DNA of 64,000 nt. It comes from Prosopocoilus inquinatus. Taxonomy: Eukaryota; Arthropoda; Insecta; Coleoptera; Lucanidae. The notes under the pieces were generated by a model, which had not been told where the DNA came from, made no database searches, and saw only the letters and a program-made list of their open reading frames with translations. The position numbers and the translations under genes are program-made. Each line of letters begins with the position of its first letter. Position 1 is the stretch's first letter. Positions 22,801 to 34,770 of this stretch are shown here, piece by piece. Location of the stretch: the NCBI GenBank assembly GCA_036172665.1, contig CM069880.1, positions 6,388,501 to 6,452,500 on the forward strand, in the 5' to 3' direction.

Positions 22801-25800
22801 AAGTCCATAGAACTAAATTTTCTTTCTTTGAAATTATAAAATAATTTAATGTTTCTTAACAATGAGACATAATGAATTAAATCAAGCTCGCGTCGGAACC
22901 GTGACATTTGTTATTTTTAAATCTCATAATACAAGGAACAACACTAATTAAAATAACGCAGTAAAGTTTACGGAGAGTAAAACTTTGTTGCTCTGAAATT
23001 CCTCGCATTTTACTACCTAATGTAAATATACATAATGTATAACACTCAAAACAGAGGGAGCAGAAACCTATACGCTCTGTGGTGTTTGAAGTAAGTGTGA
23101 ATTTCGTTAGCGCCGGCCCCCACCTTAACCACCCCGCGCCCCCTCTTCGTCCCTAATTAGTCGCTTTCTTTCTTTTCGCGACGCGGAAGTTGTTTATAAA
23201 ACATTTGGGGGATGATTAATTGTGTTAAATGACAAGCTTAATTGTTACGACACATTTTAATCTACTTCCAAATTATAAATGTTTCTGATTTTAATTAATG
23301 ACGAGCCGGTAATTTAATAAAAGGAGAAGTAATGTTGCTAACGATCTTAGAAACTCGAGGAGAAGACGAACTTTAAAACGGGAATGGCTTTTTTCCGCTG
23401 TTAATTTTCCCCTTGTATTCTAGTTAATGATGTTTTAAACTCGCTCTGCAACAACAAAAAAAAATTAAATTAAAACTCAATCGATATAATAATACAGAGT
23501 GAGTGTTACAAGATAGAAGCATAATTTTAATTAAAAAAAAATCAAAGTTAGCAATTATGAAAAAGATATTAAATCAACTAAATACGTTCAAGACGTAATT
23601 TGAATGAACCTGTATAATACCTTTATAATTTTTTGAACTTTGATGTATGAATAATCAAACTAATAGTCTGTATTTGTTGATGTACATATACAAAGTAGAA
23701 GGACAAAAACGAATTAAAATTCCCCTTCACTTGTTTCTACTAGCTTTAGTTAGACATCGTCGATGATATTCGTTCTTCATCAAAAAGAAAGCTCATCCTT
23801 GGAGTTCTAATCCTCAGTGGTATTTGCAAGTTCGTTTGGAATCATAAATATAAATACGTTTATGTGAAAACCGAAATTTGCATTTGCTTGAGTATTTAAA
23901 GCTTCTAGTCATGTCGATCATATTTGTTTTTCATTACGGTGGGCGGGAGGGGGGGGCGGTTACCAAACTAAACAATGAAAACAAAATTAAATTTGCCTTT
24001 ACACTGTTAGGCACACACTATCAGCGTGTACATAAACTTTCACCAATACTATCACAGTATCAAATTAATTATTAAATTTTAATTTTTTTACAATATCTAT
24101 TATTTCATGTGTTACTCGGGAATATACATTTAAAACAAAAAATTAATTACCGAGGCAATGTCCAATTCCCTCGAAAACTGAATCGAAAAAAAATATCCCT
24201 ACTCAATTTAATAACTGACCGTGTTGTTTCGCAATAACACCGAACGAAATTAGCAGCAAGTTATTATTCAGGAGTTAGCGATTTTCGGAACAATACGTCG
24301 CAATCTGCGAGCGGACTTTTAATTTGCAAAGCACGGATTTCAAACATTTGCAGAAGGAATCGATGGCATTATAGGCCGGCGTAAAGTCGAATGTCTAGCT
24401 ATAGTCAGGGGCTAAATTGAACATGCTAACCCAAACATCGATTGATATCCACTATTAATTAATTAAGCAATTGCAGGAGAGAAGATATCAAAAGCCCTCA
24501 CGATTTTACGTTGATTTAAAAAAAATAGTTGGAAAATGGTGGAGGCCCCGGGTTTTCTTTTAATTTACTATATTTTTGTATACTCATTCACCAAACAGGA
24601 ACGTGCATATGAGTTGAACTCATTTTTTTATTTGTCTCAACCACATGTTTGTAGTTGATGTCATTATTAATGTAATTATGTAAAATTTTGGAATTCTCGA
24701 TTAAAGTAATGAACATATGGATGCGTTAATGGGGTTGCGGACGATATTTTGCTAATGCAAGTTTCAATGAATCGTATTTGGAAAATGAAAGCCGCCGAAA
24801 TGTTATAAATCTAATTTGATCATGTGAACAGGGGGTAAAGTTTTAAGTGTGATAATTTATGAGTATCCCCATCTTTAAGCGTAGACACATAGCAGTTTAA
24901 TGGTAATTAATAGAAGTCTATCAAGTTTACTTGAGCTAATAAATAGCGCGAAGCAAGCTTGTTCATTTGAAACCCTTATAAAATATGATCGAACAATGTA
25001 CCCTTCCCGGTACAATGTTGGAACGAGTGATTTAGTATTCAGAGTTCAGATCCCCGTACTTATCTTAAGTTAATGTTATTTATGTTCACTTAGAGCTTAA
25101 TAAGGGCTATAAAAACGAGGCATATGGAACGTGCGCGTGCATTTTGTATTTGATGACGATACATGTAATTTGCATGGATAATTAGGGCCTTATTATTTTA
25201 TGGGAGACGGAGTGATTGTGAGTCGCGTTAAATATAGCCGAAACGAAAACAAAAGTCGGAACTGTGTGAACGGCGAAGCTCTGGAAATACTGATTTGTTG
25301 ATTTTAGTTAAGTATCGGACTGCATCGCAGTACATAAATAAACCTAAAATAACAAATACGCCGGAGGCGAGCTGAACGAAGCGGCGGCGAAAAAAAACAG
25401 AGAAAACACATAAATAAATAAAATCAAGATCAACACGGGAGACAATCGCTTAAAAGAGCAAACAAGGTGACGGGTGCGATGGGCTGTTCAGAGCGACGAG
25501 GATAAATAATACCATTCCCGGATGAATCCGGGCCGGACCACCGGCAGGCGGTCACTGAGCCTGTGACACAGGCTCCGCAGGGTTACCGGATCTTTCAGAA
25601 TGCCGTGATGTGAATTCATCTTTGACCGCATAGACACCCTCCCACTGACTTTTCCACATAATGCTAATAAAATTTTCATCAGTAATGGACGAGCCTTCTT
25701 TTTCCTTCCAACCAAACAAGATAATGCTTACTTTTCGCGATCTTTACAAAACGGATCCCCATGTCAAAAACGAAAAGCTTTTTTTGCTGACCACAAAGAT

Positions 25801-26008
25801 AAATTCATAATTACACAATTCACTTTATGGCTCACCGAGGAAAAACTTTTTAAATCCAAAGCCTTTCTATTTTTATTCTATTTTAAGATTCTTCTTTTTT
25901 TTAATTTTGATTTAAAGAAAACTAAATTAATCAAATCGAAAAAATACATCTCTATATTTTGGGTTTTACTTAACATTTACAAAATTAACAGAATCGAAAG
26001 ATTATTCT
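22801..26008. other. No gene supported; one GC-rich island near 25.45-25.64 kb
   Basis: Mostly AT-rich. The island at 25455-25640 is discussed in the findings; its 75-codon minus-strand frame (25715-25488) has no family I recognise. Confidence 0.5.
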
Positions 26009-26154
26009 AGCTGTGTTCCAACCGTTCGAAAAACGGTACGTTCTACGATCAAGAGCAAGAGCATTAAATAAAATACGAGTCTTTTGCTTTTTTGTTTAAT
26101 GCGCATGTTCCTGATCGTACAGAGTACGATTTCTCGAACAGTTGGAACAAAGCT
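26009..26154. mobile_element. 146-bp foldback MITE
   Basis: AGCTGTGTTCCAACCGTTCG at the left end pairs with CGAACAGTTGGAACAAAGCT at the right end. The pairing extends about 60 bp into each side, including TACGATCA and GCATTAAA, at roughly three matches in four. The centre is a short T-rich loop. The sequence has no coding capacity. Confidence 0.88.
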
Positions 26155-26440
26155 CTGATGAGTTTCGTTTTTCGTTCTGTATGGAAAAAGTCAAGAAAGT
26201 CTCTTTGATTTCCTTGTATTTATGTGGTAAAGAAAATTCATATTTTTTGTTTTAAAATTCTGTTTACAAAACTAATTGAATCGTCTGATTGTAACTGAGG
26301 AGTTTCTTTTTTTTTGGATTTTCTTTTTGGATTTGTGTAGGTAATTACTGAAAGAAATTTTTCTCGTGTTTCTAATAAACTTGTAGATGTTATTTATATG
26401 CAAAACAGGTACGAGTGAAATTTGTGCGCGGCCGGTGCAG

Positions 26441-26564
26441 AAAATAGACCGGGTTCATATCGTAACTCGGAAGGACAATTCAATTCCGTCCTCAACACAT
26501 GCTAGCGTGTATGTAATGACGGCCGATAGAGTTTCCACTGATGTTACACAAACTGAATTTATAG
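26441..26564 (+). CDS. Candidate exon of unknown gene
   Basis: The interval is preceded by GGCCGGTGCAG (acceptor-like) and followed by GTAATGATG (donor-like). It reads KIDRVHIVTRKDNSIPSSTH, then ASVYVMTADRVSTDVTQTEFI, in phase 0 at the start and phase 1 at the end. Codon choice mixes GC- and AT-ending codons, unlike the flanking DNA. I recognise no family; a beta-rich domain fragment is the most I can say. The frame is also open beyond both borders (26387-26590), so the splice borders are not forced. Confidence 0.3.
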
Positions 26565-27835
26565 GTAATGATGAAATTGAAACCGCGTAAATTATCGCCG
26601 GGTTAGGATAATCTAACAAGCGGAAAGTCCATTAGTTACTGGAAATAAAACGAACACAATATTCGAGTGAAGTGGTTGGTCGAATAGATTATTTTGTATA
26701 GTACATACATACGAGGCATTGAGTGCTCTCAAACGAATTATGAACCCTAAACCTTTAATCCATATTCCTAACCCACGTCACTGATTATAATAACAAAAGC
26801 TTCGAATGTCCCTCACAAAAGCTCAAATTTATTAACTTACACGCTATTAACTTTTGAGCGCGCACAAAGGATAATTTAACAAATCAGTTTATGTAATTTA
26901 CCTTCATTTAGTTTGAAGACAGTTTAAGCCAAGCGTCAATTGCCTAAGAAGTTGTAACACAATAACACAATCAGCTTGGATTGCTGTTTTACTGAAGCAT
27001 CTCTCTGTTTCATCTAAATCCCTGCACGTATTCAACTAAATTAGTAGATACAAGAGCTCTAACTAACTAGATCCATCATAAAATCTCACATTCACGTAAT
27101 CCAATATTACTATTACAAACAAAAAAAGGCCTCGGTGTAACCCGATATTTTGCATTCCACCCGCCGCCAAATGTTTGCCGTTCGGCTAAAAGGGCGTAAC
27201 CATGACCAATCTAAATCATTAACCACAAAGGATCAGATATCGTAAATCACTTTAAAATCTCGTATTCTTTGCCTTAAAACTAGACCAATTATTCTAAAAG
27301 CTTTCCATTCAAAAAGCTATTTCGTAAACACAACAAAGTTCTATTTCAGAAAGAATTACACCGTCACTGACTGCCCTGGCCTTCATAATTTGCTTGCCAA
27401 TAAAGTTTCTCTTTATCATCCATCTAAAAATGAACTGCCCTGCCTGCTGCAAATTTAACTAAATTAACTACGAACGAAAATTTGCTGTAATACCGTTCAG
27501 AAACTAATTTGCGTTCGAATTTCAGTTGTAATAATAAACTGGCTTTCGATGTTGACACAACATTTAATCTATCCGCACATGTATGTAAATTGATCCCCCG
27601 AACTTTGAATTATCTCCTCGCGGATTGTTATTTAAAAGCGGGGGCGAAAAAATTAATTACCAACCCCTTCACTAAATAATTGGAGATTTATTTCATTGCG
27701 CTGGTGACGAGTATTGGTATTGGCATCGAATGTCAGTATCAAAACATATATGTATTTATCAATTACCGTCCGACGTAATGATTTAAATGAATGAATGATA
27801 CAGATTCAAAATGTGAAATTCCTTTTTCACCTCCT

Positions 27836-28335
27836 AAACGAACAACTATTTGTAATACGTAAATAATCTAATTAAGAATTAAAACATTCAAAACTTCCGG
27901 GAGCTATTCAAGGACTTAAGTATATTTAAGGTTCGTATACGGAATTGGCAAAATTCTATCTGAACATCCTGAATAATGCATGCGATAGGGAACGCACTAT
28001 AAAAATAAAGAAGAAATATGACAAGGCACGCCCAAGTTTGTTGGAGATCGGTCGGCTAATGCCGCCAAGTACGAACATATGAAACGAATCGAAGAAGCGC
28101 CTATGTTTAAAAAACAACTGGCCAATGCTGTAGGTATACTATTCCTATTTTGCCTGAGCGAACGACTATTTTTATTAAGTAAATAATAAAATATTTCTTA
28201 CTAAACAATGTAAGTAGGAATTATTATACATGAAAGTTTAAAAATGGAAGGTCCAAAAAAAGAAAAAAAAATTGGAGCATTCAAAAATCCCGGGGGCTAT
28301 TCACTGCCTCAAATATATTTAGGGTTCGAGTGCGA
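27836..28335. repeat. Two diverged copies of a ~110-180-bp segment, about 390 bp apart
   Basis: Copy A (27836-27945) and copy B (28150-28335) share CGAAC.ACTATTT...AAGTAAATAAT at the front. They also share ATTCAAAA.T.CCGGG.GCTATTCA, CT.AA.TATATTTA.GGTTCG at the back. Copy B has about 75 extra bases between the two blocks. Confidence 0.65.
28022..28186 (+). CDS. Coding-like open frame of unknown origin
   Basis: The frame has no ATG start. It is open for 54 codons and reads GTPKFVGDRSANAAKYEHMK, then RIEEAPMFKKQLANAVG, before becoming hydrophobic and ending at TAA. The first 105 bases are markedly GC-richer than the surroundings and end at CTGTAGGTATAC, a possible donor. An AAG directly before GCACGC could be an acceptor. 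It sits between the two copies of the 27.8-28.3 kb duplication. I do not recognise the family. It may be a small exon or a fragment carried by a transposon. Confidence 0.25.
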   Translation, partial: QGTPKFVGDRSANAAKYEHMKRIEEAPMFKKQLANAVGILFLFCLSERLFLLSK

Positions 28336-29114
28336 AGCGAAAATAGCTCCGGCGAAAACAACAACTGCAATTGCTGGAACGCTTTTCGAAAACTATTAGG
28401 CCCCCACGACGAAGTCCATTATTACATTCGTAATAATGACTTCACTGATAATGATCATTCATTCCGCTTTCAAGCAAAAAGCGCTGCGAATAATTGCTCC
28501 TTATTGATTCAAGGAAACGGAATGTATAAATTACGTCGGCCCTTTGTTTCACCATTTTTGAGGATTATCGTCCTTCACAGGACGAAAATTCCGCGCCCGC
28601 CCCCCCCCCCCTCATGCAAAAGGAAAATTAATGAACATACAACTTGTTCTTTGAACTTCTCGAATAATCGGCTTATTAAAAAAAAATTTAGGTACGTGTG
28701 TGTTATATTTTTTTTTACTACGCAAATTCAAAGGTACGTGGAATTAAAATTTGTTTATGTTTATTTTTCAATTAATTAGAATTTTACCAATTGGCTTTTG
28801 CGTTAATCTAAAAGCATCTACGATAAGATTCCGAATTCCTACACGTTTCAACGTTACAAATGTAAAATGCAAGAAGAGCTGACAACAACAGTCGCAATCC
28901 TATAAATTGGTTGCACCTCAAGCCATGTTTTTCTTATAATGGCAAAGCTAATAATGAGTCAAGAGCATCGACGAACTTTTAACCGAAAGTTTCAATAAAA
29001 GAAACAAAAATAAGAGAAAATCTCAAATTAATAATTCAAATATAAAATTGTAGAATAGAATATTAGACTGTAGTTTAACAAAATTTAAATTTAACTGTTT
29101 TAAAAATACTAATT

Positions 29115-29191
29115 AAATTTGAAAGGGGGTCCATGGAAATTTTTATTTTCTTATAAGGGGTCGATGCTTAAAAAAAGGTTGGGAACCCCTG
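29115..29191 (-). mobile_element. Terminus of a hAT-type element (one end only)
   Basis: Minus-strand reading begins CAGGGGTTCCCAACCTTTTT, the typical terminal inverted repeat of many insect hAT elements. It is followed by AAGCATCGACCCCTTATAAG. No matching plus-strand end was found upstream, so only a 3' remnant or a truncated MITE is supported. Confidence 0.5.
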
Positions 29192-29831
29192 ATTTAGATG
29201 TTTTAGTCCAAGTGTGTTGTAATATTAAGGTGGATAGCTAACACTGCGAAACAAAATGAAGGAAGTCACTGGATTAAGATTATAACAGGCTTGCTTTTGT
29301 AATTTCAGATGAATTTCTCTCTTAGTGTTTACAGTTAATTACAGGAGTTTTCCCGGCAATCATTTCAAGGATATTTTCTTTTTCGACAAAACGTATGATG
29401 ACCTGACGTCTGATAAGAGTTCTGGTTAACAGAATTTAGAACTTAATAATGGAGAAAGTTCGTAAATAAATTAGAGGAGCACCTAAAAACTGATAGAAAG
29501 TTATTAATTTAGCGCGAATCAATACCCCAAAAGAAGTCGCCCTTAATGGGAAAACAACGATTTTTTTAACACGGGGCGAAAAGCACAGGGTGATGAATAA
29601 AACTGGGCGATATTGGATTTGATATTCAGGATTGTAGTATTTATTTGTATGTGAAAGATGTCGCTTTGAATTTGCTCGTAACTAGCTGGGAGCATTTCTT
29701 GTAGGGAAAACAAAATTTCAAGCTCAAATTTCCATCTATTTAGGAATAGCGTGCGTAAAATGCATATCGATTGACAAAGTTATCTATACAGTGTCTTTCT
29801 AAGAAAATTGTTTAAAAAAACGAGAAAGGTA

Positions 29832-30226
29832 CAGTGAAATCTCTGATAAGAGGACACGAACCGTCGCCAATTATCTGTCCGCTTGTAAGAGGAGTCCGCT
29901 TATTTTATTAAAAGATTCTGATAAAAATCCGGAGTTAATTCTAACACTTTTTGGACGCCAGGGAACACTTTTTCGGTGTTCCCTTGCGCCCAACCATTTG
30001 TGGAGTTGAAAAAGACGGTGTTACGATGTTCACCACGTAAAAGTTGGAGTAGAGCTTCTCCTTGTTGGAGTAAACACTCACTTTTAGACACAATTTAGTC
30101 GGGAAAAGACAACAATAACACCAAATTAGATAAGGATTAACAATTTTTCAGGCAAAACTTTATCCACATTTAACACCGATTAGGCAGATTACAATTAATC
30201 CCAAAAATTTTTATGTGTGTTCACTG
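29832..30226. mobile_element. Pogo-like non-autonomous element, degenerate ends
   Basis: The left end is TA then CAGTGAAATCTCTGATAAGAGGACAC, the CAGT...CTCT...GGACAC pattern of pogo/Tigger-type ends. The right end is TTCACTG then TA at 30227-30228; the two ends share only TACAGTGAA. A second internal TCCGCTTGTAAGAGGAGTCCGC block resembles the end motif. The 63-codon minus-strand frame at 30091-29900 inside it has no family I can name. An AGGGAACAC/GTGTTCCCT hairpin lies near 29960-29985. Confidence 0.4.
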
Positions 30227-30228
30227 TA

Positions 30229-31931
30229 GTTAGTTACATTCCATTAAAAACCAGGTATTAACAAGTTCTTTTTTTTAAGACACAGATGTTGAACGTAACG
30301 TGGATAAATAAATACATAGAAAGATTTAAGACGAAATAAACCGCATTAATCCGTGTGCGTTAATCGTCGGTTAAAAAGGTATTTTTAAATCCTACGGAGC
30401 TGTTGTCCTGCGAACGTGTTTTTTTTTTCATCCCGACGATTCCTGCTCAATCACGCGTTATCCAAATAAATTTAAAGTTTTATATTTTTCGAAAGTTTTT
30501 TCCTCGCGCCCGTCACGAAAATAACGTAATTGTTTGTTAGTGGTCGTGACAAATGGATTCTGCCAACGGAAAAATTCCTTTTGAATAAAATATTTCAGCC
30601 GCTCTTTCTTTCCCTCTTCCTTTCTCACGAATTATTTTCGGGATTCGACTAAAATAGCTTTTTAAACTTCGGCATTAATATATTTTCATTATTTGTAAAT
30701 CTACACTTTTAAAGAAGCTTGGCGGAAACAATTTCCACGACAAAAGAAATTTCGCACTTAAAAACTTGTTAAACATTTTTACATATTACAATATTCATAA
30801 GGAAAGTAAAACGGCGATTACTTTAAAATTCAATCACTTCATGATTTAATCATTCGAGGAGTTGGCGAGTTGAATTTCATCCCTCGATATTTCGCGATAT
30901 CGGAGAGCGTACAGTGTAAATCAAAAATAAAGGGAGTGGAAATCGTATTTATACGGGGCGTAATTTCAGGCTAACCTAATTTTATACTAGCAGCTGTGTC
31001 CAGGTCTATACATTCAAATAAATTATGACCAGGAGATTTAGCAGGGTAATAAGTCTGAGAGAAATTACAATATCCACGATTTCTTTTAAATATATCCCGA
31101 ACGCCCGTTGAATATAAATAGTCGTTAAAAACGTTAAAAAACAGAAGGCACGGCGTGATTTTTTTCTTACGGCAAACACAAGCACAGGGAAGTTGTTTTT
31201 TCTTATACCTACTTGAGGGAAACCCGAGAGTCTCAGTTTTAATTACAAAACGCTAATTACAGTATTTCCATTTAATTATTAACCCTTTGAGGAGATATTC
31301 AAACGCAGACTTATGAATAGGGATAATAATAAAGCAATGATGAAATCTATGAAACGTCGAAAACGGAAATTATATTGTACGCTGGCGCATTATCGAGGTT
31401 TGTAGATGACGTAACCTTACGCCATTTTAACGTAATACGTAATTAAATTCCCAACGTATTTACAACAGAAACGATACTCTCCAGGCAGTATTTTGCGATA
31501 TACAACGTACGACTTGCGTTTTAACCTACCCCACCTTAAACATCCCTAAAGTTCGTTACTCATACAAATTAAATGCGAATACAATACATCAAGAACAGAA
31601 ACACCTACAGCTATTTAAATAATTCGCCGTTTAATTACGAACTTCGATGTAAATCTCTATACAAAACAACTTTATAACTAAAAAAAATACAAATTTCTAA
31701 TTCATTAACTCCATATAGATCACGAAGCTTATTGCATACGTTATTCTGAAACAACGGCCCATTCAACGTGATTTTATAATAAAATACATCATCATGAGGA
31801 CGGCCAAGTCTGAAAACGTTCAGCCATGCATTAAATTAAAATAAAATTTCCACTACATCATGTGATTTAGCTTCGACGACGAATTTCTTTTTTAAAACGA
31901 AATTTTCCACTCTCATTAAAATTATTTTTGC
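30229..31931. other. No gene supported
   Basis: AT-rich DNA with only short open frames and no repeats of note. Confidence 0.55.
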
Positions 31932-33196
31932 TAGGTATTGGAAGAAGACTTATTAATTATTACGTGGGCTGCTGGAAAACTTTATGGAAACGGTACAAAA
32001 ACGCATATGAAATTTGGTAAATGGTATCATTGTTTTTCGAAGTATTCTCGATTGACGTCAATACACTTTTGCATACGCTCGAACCAATTTCTAAAGCACG
32101 TTTTCCACTCGAAAGATGGTACCTCAGAAACCAGTGTTCGGAATGTTTCAACCACTGCTTCAGCTGACGAAAATCGCTCACCATGCATTTTATTTTTGAT
32201 ATTTGGGAACAAAAAGAAATCATGAGGTGATAAATCAGGTGAATATGGACAATGAGTCATTAATTCAACATTTTTGTTGGACAAAAAATCAACTGTTTGA
32301 CAGGCTGAGTGAGAGATGGCGTTGTCATGATGGAGAATAATTCGTCGATTTCGATTGTTTCTTATTTGATCGATGACTTCCGGCAAACAAATTGTAGTAT
32401 ACCAGTCAGCATTTTTCGATCCTCTAAAGCCACAGTTGCTACATGTCCAGTTAAGCCAAAGAAACAAGCAATCATTTGCTTCGCAGCACTGACAACTTTT
32501 GTTGGTTTTGGTTCATTTTGAAATACCCAAGATTGTTGTTTACTTTCTGGCTCGTACGAATAGATCCACGTTTCGTCACCAGTAACGATGTTATAAACTA
32601 AATTTGAACGACCTCCATTGAATTTCTTGAGCATTTCTTCGCACCATTTGACACGACCCTGCTTTTGCGCTTCTGTTAAATTGTGTGGGATCCAACGACT
32701 GCAAAGCTTTCGTACCTTCAAATGATGATGCAAAATCTGGTGTATTTGCTTTCATGTCAATGCGTAAGGATGCTTGAATCTCACGGTATGTCACATGTCG
32801 ATCTCGCTCAAGCATTTCACGCACAGCATCTGCATTAGTGGCAACAACAGATGTTGATGGACGACCTTCACGAAATTCGTCACTGAGAGAGGTACGGCCA
32901 CGCTGGAATTCGGAAAACCAATTATAAACACTGCCCTTTGATGGTGCTTCATCTCCAAAAGCCAAATGAAGCCGATCGAAGCATTGTTTCGGCGTTAGAT
33001 CACATTTGAAATCGTAAAAAATCATGGCACGAAAATTTTCACGAGAGATTTCCATGTTTACACAAAATTACTTTTTCTCAAATGCTGTACAAACCAAACT
33101 AGTTCACTTGGATAGGAACTGTCAATAGAATTATAGGCGAAAAACGTCAAATTTTTCAAATATGACAGTTGATAATCGCTAACAATTCTAGACCTA
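31932..33196 (-). mobile_element. Nearly full-length, inactive mariner element
   Basis: The element is about 1.26 kb, the normal mariner size, bounded by TA at 31932-31933 and at 33195-33196. The terminal inverted repeats are eroded: inward from TA the two ends begin GGTATTGGAAG and GGTCTAGAATT (six of 11 positions agree). It carries a transposase on the minus strand with frameshifts. Orientation is opposite to window coordinates, with the 5' end at 33196. Confidence 0.85.
32027..33055 (-). pseudogene. Mariner transposase (DD34D), two frameshifts
   Basis: The start is MEISRENFRAMIFYDFKCDL at 33055, followed by the first HTH region and FREGRPSTSVVATN. Frame changes occur near 32735 and near 32415, so the protein is split over three frames. 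Frame 2 carries KLCSRWIPHNLTEAQKQ and the first catalytic Asp in VTGDETWIYSYEPESKQQS. Frame 3 carries WYTTICLPEV, the second Asp in LHHDNAISHSA and the third in YSPDLSPHDFFLFP. Exactly 34 residues separate the last two Asp, the mariner DD34D spacing. The C terminus WFERMQKCIDVNREYFEKQ is intact. All catalytic residues remain, so inactivation is by frameshift only and decay is modest. It is not of the irritans (Himar-like) type, judging by its N terminus. Confidence 0.95.
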
Positions 33197-34714
33197 CTAG
33201 ATTCCAGAAAAAGGGTGTTCCATTAAAAAAAAAACTAAGTTTAGTTTATATCTCGTTTATCCGACCATCAAGTTTTTTTTCTGTGAGCACACAGAGAAAT
33301 TTTGAATTAGACCCTTTAAGTTTAGTTAAAGTGGGCAGGAATTCTCGCGTATTCACCCGGTACATACGATTAGGGCAATTAATTCTGATACCCCAAGTAT
33401 ATATATATATAGTTTGAATTTGTTTCTTTTTGTTGATTTATAGAAATGCGAAGCTGAATTTTGAATAGATTATTTAAACATCACATAAATTGCCATATTA
33501 GTATAAAAAAGAGCTTCATATAAGTGTATAAAAGAGCAAATGATTTGATATATGAGTATAAGGTAAGAAAGAGCTTGTAATATATGTAGGATTTAGTCAG
33601 ATAAAATATAATGTCTTTCTAGATTTATCGGAACGACGTAAAGCAATAATAACGAGATGTTGCAGTTGCAAGTCGCGCACGAGCAATAATAATAATAATT
33701 TCATCAAATAAAGAGGAGGAAATTGTAGAGAGATGGCGTTACGTTTACGTCAGGTATACAGTTTAAAGATTGGAATTTGATTTTCCTTAGAATTGAAGAT
33801 ACATGGTTAAACGAGTGGGCGGCGTTCATCGCAAGATCATATAAGAAAGTAAGCAAAACAGAACGAATGGAAAACTAGATTTATCGCGTTACGGATCTGA
33901 TTTATTCCAACGTAAAGGCAAAATTAAATAACAAATTCCACTTACTATCAACGACCACCGTCTTAACAAAAAGACTCCACGATTTTATTAACCCAATTCA
34001 TTTTTATGGGCCATTCGACGGTACAAAAGCGCTTCTACAACAAGTCCTTTTTACGGATTCCTCGATTATTTCGAATTCCACCCTCGTAAATTTCGATCTT
34101 ATTTGCGGAAATTTCCAACTAATTCGGCGATTAACGCCGTGTGTTTATAAATTTTTTCTAATCGAATTACTCCGCCAGATAGGGTCGGGAAAATTTCATT
34201 TCATTACAGAATTTCTCAACGTATAATTTAACTTCTTTCCAAATTATACTTGATCTTCCCTTAAACGAAAGTCATAAAAGAAGTTTAGCGAGGACTTCAT
34301 AATCGGCTGATTGATGGAATTGAAAAGGAAACTAATTTGGATTCCGTATATCTCCTGCGCGCGAGAAAAAAAAATAATTCCGGAGCAATTCTGAAAGAAC
34401 GGTTCCGCAATGTAAATTTTATCCTTACGTGTTCAAACCGGCAAATAATTAAATTAAACCTTCCTCAAATAACAACGCAATAAAATACCGTAATTAACAA
34501 GAGCAAAACCATTGTCACTCTCTGATTAATTCACGTGTAAATTGCTTTCATTACGAATGTAAATAAGAATAATCGGATATATACACTGTTACATTCGCAT
34601 CTTCAACAACAATGAATTAACAAATCTAAACGTATTAATATCATTATTATTATTATTACTATTATTAATACATGAAACCATAGACGCTGTTTATGTGCTA
34701 AGTTCTATTTGTAC
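33197..34714. other. No gene supported; one TE-like end and microsatellites
   Basis: AGGGTGTTCCATT followed by an A run, just outside the mariner (near 33214-33235), resembles internal motifs of the 19.6-kb foldback element. A short (TA)n lies near 33401-33412 and a TTA-rich run near 34643-34667. Confidence 0.5.
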
Positions 34715-34770
34715 ACCGATAGAAGACTTTTACCTTAGCCTACTGGCTAAGGTGAAAATCTTCAATCGGT
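34715..34770. repeat. Near-perfect 26-bp hairpin with 4-nt loop
   Basis: ACCGATAGAAGACTTTTACC at the left pairs with GGTGAAAATCTTCAATCGGT at the right. The six bases next to the loop (TTAGCC/GGCTAA) pair perfectly. There are two mismatches and one G-U in 26 pairs; the loop is TACT. It may be a minimal foldback element or a transcribed hairpin. Confidence 0.9.

Noticed and set aside
28330..28779. 149-codon plus-strand ORF
   Set aside because: It runs through a poly-C tract and AT-rich runs, starts inside a duplicated segment, and has no recognisable domain.
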